DNA of 64,000 bases from Streptomyces sp. LX-29 (GTDB lineage: Bacteria; Actinomycetota; Actinomycetes; Streptomycetales; Streptomycetaceae), in assembly GCF_029541745.1 (NCBI RefSeq), contig NZ_CP089746.1, forward strand, positions 62,001-126,000, read 5' to 3'. A program made the position numbers and the translations under genes. The notes beneath the pieces were generated by a model. That model saw only the letters and a list, made by a program, of their open reading frames with translations. It did no database searches and was not told where the DNA came from. Numbering within the stretch: the stretch's first letter is position 1; each line of letters opens with the position of its first letter. Below, one piece after another: positions 17,014 through 23,929 of the stretch.

Positions 17014-17780
17014 CAAGAACGCCCCGTCACATGGCCGCCGTCCACGCGCAGGGCGTGGCCGGTGATGAACTCGGCGCCCGCGAGGTACACGACCGCGTCC
17101 GCGATCTCGGAGATCTCGTCCACACGGTTGAGCAGCGCCAGCCCGCCGAAGGAGTCCACGTCCGAGTCCCCGTGCAGCGGGGTCCGGATCACGCCCGGCG
17201 CCACCAGGTTGACGCGGATCCCGTCCGTCGCGAGTTCGGCGGCCAGGCTGGTGGTGAGCGTGTGCACGCCGCCCTTGCTGATGACCGGAGCCGACGCGGG
17301 GAAGCCGGCGATCGCGTGGTCGGCCAGCACCGTGCCGATGTTGACTATGCTTCCGCCGCGGCCCTGCTCCCGCATCCGGCGCACCACGGCCTGGGTGGTC
17401 AGGTAGGTCCCCTTGAGGTTGCCCGCCAGGTACCCGTCCAGCTCCTCCTCCGTCACGTCGGTGAACGGCTTCGGTGCGAACGTTCCGGCGTTGTTCACGA
17501 GGACGTCCACGCTCCCGAAGCGCTCCACGGCAGCCCGTACGAGTGCCTCGCCCGTCGCCGCGTCCTCGATGCTGCCCGCTACCTGGGCGACCCGCTCGCC
17601 GTGACCGAGCTGTGCGGCGGCCTTCGCGAGCCGGTCCTCGTCCCGCCCGTTGAGCACGACACCGGCGCCCCGGACCAGGAAGGCATGGGCGATCCCCAGC
17701 CCGATTCCGCTCGATGCCCCTGTGACCACCGCGGTGATGTTCGTCGACACTCCAACCACTCCTGATTCGCTGTCATCCAT
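17013..17780 (-). CDS. SDR family oxidoreductase (atypical active site)
   Basis: A 255-residue short-chain dehydrogenase. It has TGASSGIG near residue 20, a VLNGRDEDRL cofactor-selecting region, VNNAG near residue 97 and the C-terminal EFITGHALRVDGGH. At the usual SxnYxxxK site the sequence is FPASAPVISKGG, with Pro at the Tyr position and the Lys kept. I recall relatives with a similar substitution, so this may be a natural subfamily rather than decay. It is the first gene of an operon with the NTF2-like and tautomerase genes and is divergent from a LysR regulator. The true start may be the GTG a few codons in (VSTNITAVV). Confidence 0.88.
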   Translation of the reverse strand: MDDSESGVVGVSTNITAVVTGASSGIGLGIAHAFLVRGAGVVLNGRDEDRLAKAAAQLGHGERVAQVAGSIEDAATGEALVRAAVERFGSVDVLVNNAGTFAPKPFTDVTEEELDGYLAGNLKGTYLTTQAVVRRMREQGRGGSIVNIGTVLADHAIAGFPASAPVISKGGVHTLTTSLAAELATDGIRVNLVAPGVIRTPLHGDSDVDSFGGLALLNRVDEISEIADAVVYLAGAEFITGHALRVDGGHVTGRS

Positions 17781-17831
17781 CCCGACACCACCGAACCTAG
17801 GGCTGACCGATCAATAACACCACGTTGGAAT

Positions 17832-17844
17832 TTGAAGCCTGCAA
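17832..17844. promoter_or_regulatory. candidate LysR T-N11-A box
   Basis: TTGAAGCCTGCAA is a partly palindromic T-N11-A sequence in the 76-bp space between the SDR operon and the lysR gene, 12 bases before the lysR start codon. LysR proteins typically bind such boxes to control both the divergent operon and themselves. Confidence 0.4.
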
Positions 17845-17856
17845 TAATCCACGGTT

Positions 17857-18756
17857 ATGACTGTGGATTTGCGCGATCTTGAGCTCCTCGCCGCCACCGC
17901 CGACTCCGGCTCCCTCACCGCAGCAGCGGAACGCCTCTACGTCAGCCAGCCCGCGCTCAGCCAGCGCCTCACCCGCCTCGAGGACCGGCTCGGCATGCCG
18001 CTTTTCGACCGCACGGGCCGCAGGCTGGTCCCGAACGCCGCAGGCCGACGCCTGCTGGTGGCGGCGCATCACGTCCTGGACGAGCTGCGCTCGGCAACGC
18101 GCGACCTCCATGAGATGCGTGACGGCCGCAACCGCCGGGTGCGTTTCACCGCACAGTGCAGCACCACCTTCCAGTGGCTACCCCCGGTCATCCGTGCCTT
18201 CCGCGACCGGCACCCGGACGCTGAGGTCCGCATCGAATCCGTACCCGACGACGCGCCGGTCCCCGCGCTCCTTGCCGACCGCGTGGACGTCGCTCTGGTC
18301 ACCAAGCCGGACCCGGAGATGGACCGGGTCAGCCTGACCCGCCTCTTCGATGACGAGATGGTGGCCGTGGTCCCCTCCGACCACCCCTGGGCCGCCCGCC
18401 CCCACCTCACAGCGAAGGACTTCACGGACGCCCACCTGATCCTGTACGACGCCTACGACCAGACCCGGATCCCCTCGATCCCGCTCCCCCTGCCGCCCCA
18501 GGCGCGGCCGGCCCGCATCACCACGATGCCCGTGATCACGGACCTGGTCATCGAGATGGTCGCCGGCGGCCAGGGCGCGACCATCCTCCCCAACTGGGCA
18601 GCCGCGCCGTACACGGACTCCCACGGCCTGGCGCTGATCCAGATCGACGCCACCCCCATGGCCCGCACCTGGTACCTGGCCACCCGCCAGGGCCCCCGCC
18701 CGCCCCACCTGCAGGCGTTCGTCGATGAACTGACCACCCACCTCACGCGTCCATAA
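17857..18756 (+). CDS. LysR-family transcriptional regulator
   Basis: A 299-residue protein with a canonical N-terminal winged helix-turn-helix (RDLELLAATADSGSLTAAAE then RLYVSQPALSQRLTRLEDRL) and a LysR substrate-binding domain from about residue 90 (RFTAQCSTTFQWLPPVIRAF, ending in a GGQGATILPNWA loop). Length and layout are typical. It is divergent from the SDR-NTF2-tautomerase operon and most likely activates it in response to the pathway substrate. Confidence 0.93.
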   Translation: MTVDLRDLELLAATADSGSLTAAAERLYVSQPALSQRLTRLEDRLGMPLFDRTGRRLVPNAAGRRLLVAAHHVLDELRSATRDLHEMRDGRNRRVRFTAQCSTTFQWLPPVIRAFRDRHPDAEVRIESVPDDAPVPALLADRVDVALVTKPDPEMDRVSLTRLFDDEMVAVVPSDHPWAARPHLTAKDFTDAHLILYDAYDQTRIPSIPLPLPPQARPARITTMPVITDLVIEMVAGGQGATILPNWAAAPYTDSHGLALIQIDATPMARTWYLATRQGPRPPHLQAFVDELTTHLTRP

Positions 18757-18823
18757 CCGAGCATCCGTCTCCGGAGGCCCGGGGGGGCGGACCGTGGAGA
18801 GTGCCGTACCGGACAGTTGGGGA

Positions 18824-18997
18824 TCACGCAACAAGAGCGCTGCCACACGCCTGGGCTTCGTTCGCCAGCACCACGCCCTCCTGATCATCCACATCATCCC
18901 GGACAACCCGCTGAGCAAGCCCCGTACCCGCGCGCACCGCAGCGATGGTGGTGGTGAACTTCCCGGTGGTGATGCTGGTCGGCGCGGCGATGTTCAC
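18824..18997 (-). CDS. small protein of unknown function
   Basis: A 57-codon frame from GTG 18997, preceded by GGAGG at a workable distance, reading VNIAAPTSITTGKFTTTIAA, then VRAGTGLAQRVVRDDVDDQE. The sequence has normal Streptomyces codon bias. It lies 29 bases downstream of the anchored protein ending at 19026, so the two could be cotranscribed. I do not recognise a family, and it could be the end of a deleted gene. Confidence 0.35.
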   Translation of the reverse strand: MNIAAPTSITTGKFTTTIAAVRAGTGLAQRVVRDDVDDQEGVVLANEAQACGSALVA

Positions 18998-19025
18998 CTT
19001 GCCGCCCTCCAAACCGAAGCCGGTG

Positions 19026-19616
19026 TCACGGTCGGCTCAAGCGTTGCATCTGAGCCAGCAACCGTGCCTGTTCGAGCTTCAGCGCCTCGAAAGAGCTCCG
19101 CAGGTAGGCATCCAACTCCGCACGCGGGAAATTGCCAGCGATCGACACGTGATCGTCGACCTGGACGGAGTCGAACCCGTCTTCCTCCCAGCGCGCGACG
19201 ATGGGCTCATAGCAGGCCACATGCGCGCACAACTCCTTCAGGGGCTCGGGCATGGTGTCCTCGCGCAACAGGTCGGCATGGGATACGACGGTCTCGACCA
19301 TGCGCCGGTTGAGCGGCATGAAGACCGTTGACATCCACAAACGCCAGGTGGCGGCCTGCTCCGTAGTGGCAGGGGCCGATACCGTCCATACGGTCCCATA
19401 CCGGGCTGCAAACTTTCGCCATGCTCGATCCGCAGCCTCCGACTGAGCGTAGAGCGGACCGTAGAGCTCACTGAGCTGGCGGTTGATCCGATCCAGATGA
19501 TCCTTGCGGCGTGCCAGACGTAGATTCGTCAGGTAGGTCGCCCCGTAACCGAAGGCCGCCACGAACACCGTGACCACCAAAGGGACCACAACACTCAGCT
19601 GCACGAGCCACGACAC
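19026..19616 (-). CDS. membrane-anchored protein of unknown function
   Basis: A 196-residue protein with one N-terminal membrane segment (LVQLSVVVPLVVTVFVAAFG), followed by a helical cytoplasmic part that starts with positive charges (NLRLARRKDHLDRINRQLSE) and is rich in Trp, Glu and Arg. A GPLYAQSEAADRAWRKF region and a C-terminal coiled-coil-like helix (YLRSSFEALKLEQARLLAQM) are visible. The layout, an N-anchored helical bundle, resembles small signalling or phage-defence accessory proteins, but no family is recognised. The start at 19616 is assumed from the hydrophobic N-terminus. Confidence 0.7.
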   Translation of the reverse strand: MSWLVQLSVVVPLVVTVFVAAFGYGATYLTNLRLARRKDHLDRINRQLSELYGPLYAQSEAADRAWRKFAARYGTVWTVSAPATTEQAATWRLWMSTVFMPLNRRMVETVVSHADLLREDTMPEPLKELCAHVACYEPIVARWEEDGFDSVQVDDHVSIAGNFPRAELDAYLRSSFEALKLEQARLLAQMQRLSRP

Positions 19617-19684
19617 TACCCATGGTTGAAGAGTTGCGTAGGTGAAACCTCAGCTTTGGCCCGGTCATCGCCACAGCATCTGGT

Positions 19685-19849
19685 CCGGCTCCACAAACTC
19701 GCCGCCGGATATCCTCCCGCTCTCTCCGAGCTGGCCAAACGCCCACGGCGTCCCCACGATGCCGGGCCGCGGCGATCCTGCGTGACGAGCTCACAGGAAA
19801 GGATTTGAGCGAGGCGGCGCCCCGTTGCTACTTTCGTGGTGGACCGTGA
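19685..19849 (+). pseudogene. frameshifted fragment of an unidentified small gene
   Basis: The plus strand reads LHKLAAGYPPALSELAKR, then in the next frame AAILRDELTGKDLSEAAPRC and a TGA at 19847. Both pieces have protein character and join into one helical sequence if a base is added near 19755. I do not recognise the family. Confidence 0.35.
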
Positions 19850-19978
19850 AGTCGTCGTTTGGAGGTGAGCCCCGTGAACACAGTCACCCATGGGTGCTCC
19901 CTCAACCCGTCACGGTCCGGCGGCTGACGTTCGGTGTCGCCAGGAGCGCCCGAGATCGAGGCACTCCAGGAGACTCCG

Positions 19979-20770
19979 ATGAACACGAAGCCTTTCACAT
20001 CTGGCCTGAGCGAGAACGCGGTGATGATCACGCGCGTCGCGGACAGGCAATGGCACGCACTGGATGACGACCTGGTGGTCGGCCGCGGGCTTGCGGAGCA
20101 CCGGCCCGACGGACGCTTGTTCGTCAGCATCGACGCCTGGCACGACGCCACCTTCGACCGGCTCGCCGAGGCCATGCTGGCGGAACTGCCAGCGCCGCTC
20201 TACACGGTGGTCGATGAAGCCGACGTCGAGCTGACGGCCGGCTGGCGGCGGGCCGGTTTCACGATCCGGCGCCGCGAGTGGGAGTACGTCGTGCCGACCG
20301 ACCCGCGGGTCACAGGGCTCGAAGCAGTCCTGCCGCCTTCGGGCGTGACGATCGTGCCCGCCGGCCAGGCGGACGAGAGTCTGCTGCGGGCGGTGGACCG
20401 CGCGATCCGTGACGAAGTCGAGGCCACCGTCGGGTGGCGGTCGATGCCCGCTGAGGTGATTCCCCGCCCCCAAGGCGACACCATCGTCGACCCGTCGAAG
20501 TACGCCGTGGCCGCGGCGCCGGACCGCTACCTGGGGCTGATCCGGGTGGTGACGGTGAACCGGCCGCGCATCGGACTGGTCGCGGTCCGGGCCGGCGAGC
20601 AGCGCCGCGGCATCGCGCGGGCGCTGCTGGCCCACGCGCTGGGGACGCTGCACCACTCCGGGTTCGCCGCGGCCTGGACCGAAGTCCACCAGTCCAACCA
20701 AGCAGCCTCGGCGCTGATCGAGGGCATCGGCGCCCGGCCGATGAGCAGCAACCTGGAACTGGTGCGATGA
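19979..20770 (+). CDS. GNAT-family N-acetyltransferase
   Basis: A 263-residue protein. The ATG at 19979 has AGGAGA seven bases upstream. The C-terminal half is a GNAT domain with the acetyl-CoA loop [19 protein letters not shown], followed by [20 protein letters not shown] and [13 protein letters not shown]. The N-terminal half ([20 protein letters not shown]) resembles a second, degenerate GNAT-like lobe, as in two-lobed Streptomyces GNATs. It probably acetylates a small molecule. Its last codons overlap the start of infA by four bases (ATGA), so the two are translationally coupled. Confidence 0.88.
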   Translation: MNTKPFTSGLSENAVMITRVADRQWHALDDDLVVGRGLAEHRPDGRLFVSIDAWHDATFDRLAEAMLAELPAPLYTVVDEADVELTAGWRRAGFTIRRREWEYVVPTDPRVTGLEAVLPPSGVTIVPAGQADESLLRAVDRAIRDEVEATVGWRSMPAEVIPRPQGDTIVDPSKYAVAAAPDRYLGLIRVVTVNRPRIGLVAVRAGEQRRGIARALLAHALGTLHHSGFAAAWTEVHQSNQAASALIEGIGARPMSSNLELVR

Positions 20771-20991
20771 CGAAGCACAAGAACGTCATCGAAGTCGAGG
20801 GCAAGGTCGTCGAGTGCCTGCGCAGCGCCATGTTCACCGTGGAGCTCGAGAACGGCCACCAAGTGCTCGCGCACATCAGCGGGAAGATCCGCAAGAACTA
20901 CATCAAGATCATGCTGGAAGACCGGGTGCTGGTGGAGCTCCCGCCGTACGACCTGACGCGCGGCCGGATCGTGTTCCGGTACCGGAACTAA
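20767..20991 (+). CDS. infA: translation initiation factor IF-1 (paralogue)
   Basis: A 74-residue OB-fold protein: [20 protein letters not shown], then [20 protein letters not shown] and [20 protein letters not shown]. All core IF-1 positions are present, including the arginine/tyrosine end. In Streptomyces the housekeeping infA lies with rpmJ, rpsM and rpsK in a ribosomal operon. This copy is instead coupled to a GNAT gene, so it is an accessory paralogue. Compared with the housekeeping form, the N-terminus ([12 protein letters not shown] instead of MAKKQGAIEIEG) and several loops differ. A strong terminator follows. Confidence 0.93.
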   Translation: MTKHKNVIEVEGKVVECLRSAMFTVELENGHQVLAHISGKIRKNYIKIMLEDRVLVELPPYDLTRGRIVFRYRN

Positions 20992-21024
20992 CGGCGGTCG
21001 GCACCTTCCGCGATAGCTGATCCT

Positions 21025-21059
21025 GGGCCCCGGCCACGGCATTTCCGTGACCGGGGCCC
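21025..21059 (+). terminator. terminator of the GNAT-infA operon
   Basis: A 15-bp near-perfect stem, GGGCCCCGGCCACGG (21025-21039) and CCGTGACCGGGGCCC (21045-21059), with a five-base loop, begins 33 bases after the infA stop codon. Confidence 0.85.
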
Positions 21060-21084
21060 CGATGACGGCTCGCACGGCCACGGC

Positions 21085-21281
21085 AGCCACCGCCCCCATC
21101 CGCGCCAGCAGGTCTTGACCGAGCCGAACCCCAGCTCCAGGGGCAGCCGTTGCCAGGCGACGTCGTTGTGAAGCACGTACAGGATGCCCGTCAGGCACAG
21201 CCGGTCCGGCACCAGCCGCAGGCCAGGAGCCTTCTCCGGCCAGGGCGGCAGCAGCGGCGCGACCAGCCCCCAGGTCACCGT
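21085..21281 (-). mobile_element. IS5-family transposase, N-terminal fragment
   Basis: The minus strand reads LVAPLLPPWPEKAPGLRLVP, then DRLCLTGILYVLHNDVAWQR and LPLELGFGS, the conserved DUF4096-like start of IS5 transposases. After CWRGWGRW the match ends. The catalytic domain is absent. Confidence 0.7.
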
Positions 21282-21342
21282 CCACCATCCACGGCTGGGT
21301 AGTCACAGCATCCCGAACGGTCGAATCGTCACACCGGACACT

Positions 21343-21382
21343 GCCGAACAGGGCCGAACAGGGCCGAACAGGGCCGAACAGG
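21343..21382. repeat. four tandem copies of a 10-bp unit
   Basis: GCCGAACAGG is repeated four times without interruption (21343-21352, 21353-21362, 21363-21372, 21373-21382). It lies between two transposase remnants, outside any recognisable gene. Confidence 0.95.
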
Positions 21383-21459
21383 ACCGTTCAATAGATCGTG
21401 TTACGAGTTCCAAGGGGATGGCCCGCCTTGCTCCTCTTCGATGAAGATCACCCCCAGGT

Positions 21460-21765
21460 GGGGGCCGCGAGGAGGACTCTCTTGCGGAGCAGGTCGAAGC
21501 CGGCCCGGCCGAGCTGATGTCCTGCACCGAGGGCGGCTTGCGGGGTGCATCGTCGGGCGGGAATGCTTCGCGGAGCCTGCAGACGTACTGGCGGACGATG
21601 GTGGTGCCACCGGTGTAGCCGCGCTCGCGGAGCTCGACGAAGAGCCGGGCGGCGTACGTGTAGCCCTCGTTCCATCGCTGGTGGCGGTAGGGCGTGTAGG
21701 GGTCGATGATGCTGCTGCGGCGGGGCGAGGCGGCCGAGGGGGGCGGCACGGTGGAACCGGGTAGA
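21460..21765 (-). mobile_element. ISL3-type transposase, internal fragment
   Basis: The minus strand reads IIDPYTPYRHQRWNEGYTYA, then ARLFVELRERGYTGGTTIVR and QYVCRLREAF, the linker between the helix-turn-helix and the catalytic domain of ISL3/IS1165 transposases. A later piece in another frame (GRAGFDLLRKRVLLA) resembles the extreme C-terminus, so the DDE domain was deleted and the remainder frameshifted. Confidence 0.65.
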
Positions 21766-21883
21766 AGCCGTCGGTGGTCCTTGGCGCCGGCGTCCGGGTG
21801 CCGCCGCCTGAGTACCGTGCGCACCCGGCGATTGAGTACCGGGGCGGGTGTGCCGGGCCGGCTGAGCGGCGTTGGATCGAGAC

Positions 21884-22225
21884 ATGCACACAACAGCCCA
21901 CTCTCCGACGTCCCCGGCCCAGGTGTCGATGGAAAGGGACCGCTCCCGCTTCTGGTCCGTCCTGTGCGCCGTCTCCTTCCTGCCGGCGTTCCTGGGAGCT
22001 GGTCTGCTGGCCCTGTCCTCTGAGCAGGCGTCGCGATGCCTGACGTACGGGGAGGAGTGCAGCCCGGGACTGCCCGATTGGGTGTTCAACTGGGGCGTCG
22101 GCCTTGGCGTTGTCGCCTGCGTCATCGTCCTGGCCGTGCCGAACACACGGGTGCGGCAGGTGGCGCTCGCCGTCCAGGTCCTTGCGGAGTGCGCGGCATT
22201 GCTGGTGCCCCTCAGCCACTCCTGA
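21884..22225 (+). CDS. small two-segment membrane protein
   Basis: A 113-residue protein from ATG 21884. A short polar N-terminus precedes two or three membrane segments (FWSVLCAVSFLPAFLGAGLL, NWGVGLGVVACVIVLAVP and VALAVQVLAECAALLVPL). The loop between the first two carries two cysteines (SRCLTYGEECSPGLPDW), likely outside. No family is recognised, but the hydrophobic pattern and codon bias are those of a real gene. A TTG four codons upstream is an alternative start. Confidence 0.6.
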   Translation: MHTTAHSPTSPAQVSMERDRSRFWSVLCAVSFLPAFLGAGLLALSSEQASRCLTYGEECSPGLPDWVFNWGVGLGVVACVIVLAVPNTRVRQVALAVQVLAECAALLVPLSHS

Positions 22226-22369
22226 CCCGCTGCCGCGCAGTCGGTCGAGCACAGCCACCCCTTCGCCCTCCGTCACGGACCTGCACTAGCCAACCATGCC
22301 GGCTCCTGACCGGGTCCCTGAGAGTGGAGTCGTCCGGACCACGTCCTCCCGAAAGGAGTCCTCTCGCAG

Positions 22370-22716
22370 ATGGCCCTCTGACGACGCCTCACCTGGTGCT
22401 GCGGCCATACGAGCCCGCCGACGAGCAGGCGGTGCTCGATCTCGTCAACGATGACAAACTGCCTGGTCAGCCCCCTGCGACTGCCTCGATGCTCTCCGAC
22501 GCGCTCGCCGACCTCGGGGCCGAAGAGGTGATCCTCCTCTTGGACGACGAGGACGAAGCCACCGCCCAAGACCTACGCGACAGGGCAGCCGCAGACGCTC
22601 TCTACCGGCGGGCGGGCTTCATCCAGGTCGACCGCCTCTACGCCTACACCCGCTCGCTCAACGCGTCTCCCGGTCCGCGTCGGCAGGAAGAGGAACCACT
22701 CCAGCCCCGCGCGTGA
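22370..22716 (+). pseudogene. GNAT acetyltransferase with large internal deletion
   Basis: The N-terminal LTTPHLVLRPYEPADEQAVL then DLVNDDKLPGQPPATASML is joined directly to a C-terminal end, AEEVILLLDDEDEA...ADALYRRAGFIQVDRLYAYT. Comparable actinobacterial GNAT proteins are about 250 residues, so roughly 150 residues including the acetyl-CoA site are missing. The likely start codon (ATGGCCCTC at 22370) is also out of frame by a small insertion. It is a nonfunctional remnant. Confidence 0.6.
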
Positions 22717-22804
22717 TGGCGCCCCCGTCCAGGTCGGAGATTTCCTCCAGCCAGACGAGATCAGCCTCGTGGCTGATCTCGTCTTCGGTGGTCAGGGAGC
22801 TCAT
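22658..22804 (-). CDS. 48-aa acidic peptide with a strong ribosome site
   Basis: The ATG at 22804 is preceded by GAGGAGGAAAGGGC, one of the best ribosome sites in the window. The peptide begins MSSLTTEDEISHEADLVWLE and continues EISDLDGGAITRGAGVVPLP, ending in ADADRETR. It is acidic in its first 28 residues and contains a DGG step followed by a short Gly/Ala/Val-rich tail. This leader-then-core shape is seen in ribosomal peptide precursors, but no modification enzyme lies nearby and the core lacks Cys and is poor in Ser/Thr. It overlaps the end of the GNAT remnant on the other strand. The function is unknown. Confidence 0.5.
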   Translation of the reverse strand: MSSLTTEDEISHEADLVWLEEISDLDGGAITRGAGVVPLPADADRETR

Positions 22805-23008
22805 GCCCTTTCCTCCTCGGCGAGCAGTCCGATGACATGGTGCTGGAGGACCCCGCCCTGCTGTCACCGCCTCACCGACGCGCCCGCACCGCGTCCTTGC
22901 CAGCGCTCGTCGCGATCGGCGTGTACGCCCGCAGTGCCGCCGACACCTTCTGGTCGTGGTTTCTACGCCTCGAAGGCCCACCGACCGCTCGCTGCTGCGA
23001 CACTGCGG

Positions 23009-23518
23009 TCAATCGTCTTCGGCTTGGAGGAGCAACGCGAAGTGCGTGCCGTTCGTGCCGGCGACCAGCAGATCGAACGTGACCGGTGTCAGGCCGTTCA
23101 CCCACGTCTCTTCACGGTTCGACCACCAGATGGCATCGGGCCCCAGCGCGGCGACGATCTCGACGGCAGTCTTCCGCGCGACGCTGGGATCCATGATGGT
23201 TCGGGGGGACCACGCGAGACTCACCGAGGCCGTCTCGGTCAGTAGCTCCACCGCGTCATCGTGGGTTTCGAGGGGGAAGATCGACAGGTCGACCCTCTGG
23301 AGATGCCCCATCGACCGGAGGGGCCGACCTTGGGTGTAGTAGGCGAACAGGTCACGGGCTTCCTCGTCCACGACCCGTTCGACGAACGCGCAGATCGCGC
23401 CGACGAACTCCGGCATGTCCGCACCCGGCGCCGTGAACGTCCCCGACGAGGCGAAGACGCGGCGCGGGTGCGTCAGCGAAGCGAGGAGCTGCTCAAGACG
23501 GCTGGCTATGTCGGACAC
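23009..23518 (-). CDS. hypothetical protein, 169 aa
   Basis: A soluble acidic protein (MSDIASRLEQLLASLTHPRR ... FVERVVDEEARDLFAYYTQG ... AALGPDAIWWSNREETWVNG). It has no signal peptide or membrane segment and ends LLVAGTNGTHFALLLQAEDD. The sequence is internally coherent and the GC-rich third positions are regular, so it is a real gene, but I do not recognise the family. A second small frame starts further upstream on the same strand. Confidence 0.72.
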   Translation of the reverse strand: MSDIASRLEQLLASLTHPRRVFASSGTFTAPGADMPEFVGAICAFVERVVDEEARDLFAYYTQGRPLRSMGHLQRVDLSIFPLETHDDAVELLTETASVSLAWSPRTIMDPSVARKTAVEIVAALGPDAIWWSNREETWVNGLTPVTFDLLVAGTNGTHFALLLQAEDD

Positions 23519-23533
23519 AGCATCAGTATGCCT

Positions 23534-23752
23534 CTACTGGCTGTGCTTGATCACCCTGATATGTGACGCGCGGTATGCCCTGGTGAGGCTCAGGACTCCC
23601 CGCCCAGGATCGCCGACGATCTCGTCACGGAAGAACCACGAGCCGAAGGAGAAGATCGCGGCCGTCCGCAAGGAGCTACGCCCGTGGCGCTGCCGCTCCT
23701 CCAACTCCCCGTCTGAAAGGTGGCTTGGTCTCACATTCCGTGCCAGAGCCAC
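23534..23752 (-). CDS. small basic hypothetical protein
   Basis: A 72-codon frame (GTG 23752) reading VALARNVRPSHLSDGELEER, then SLRTAAIFSFGSWFFRDEIV and LSLTRAYRASHIRVIKHSQ. Codon bias fits a coding region, but the GTG has no ribosome site and the frame could be the 3' end of a longer lost gene. It lies just upstream of, and on the same strand as, the 169-aa protein. Confidence 0.4.
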   Translation of the reverse strand: MALARNVRPSHLSDGELEERQRHGRSSLRTAAIFSFGSWFFRDEIVGDPGRGVLSLTRAYRASHIRVIKHSQ

Positions 23753-23827
23753 AGCGGGTCACCACATACGCGATCACGAACGGCCTCGCGCCGCGCGGAG
23801 GACCCGCTTGTGAAGCAGGTCGACGTG

Positions 23828-23859
23828 CGCGCGGACGGGTGGGCCGATCCGTCCGCGCG
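23828..23859. terminator. hairpin between the giant LamG gene and its neighbour
   Basis: A perfect 11-bp stem, CGCGCGGACGG (23828-23838) and CCGTCCGCGCG (23849-23859), with a ten-base loop. Together with the next hairpin it forms a double termination structure past the stop of the giant minus-strand gene. Confidence 0.55.
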
Positions 23860-23878
23860 GTGACCGCCTTCCCCATAT

Positions 23879-23916
23879 GCCGCCCGGACCGGAAGGTCGC
23901 TGCCGGTCCGGGCGGC
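23879..23916 (-). terminator. terminator of the giant LamG gene
   Basis: A perfect 14-bp stem, GCCGCCCGGACCGG (23879-23892) and its complement (23903-23916), with a ten-base loop, lies 13 bases beyond the stop codon at 23930. Confidence 0.8.
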
Positions 23917-23929
23917 ACGGTCACACGGG

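Noticed and set aside
22658..22804. Lanthipeptide precursor identity for the 48-residue peptide
   Set aside because: The core region has no Cys and hardly any Ser/Thr, and no LanM/LanB-like enzyme lies in the window; I keep it only as an unassigned small peptide.
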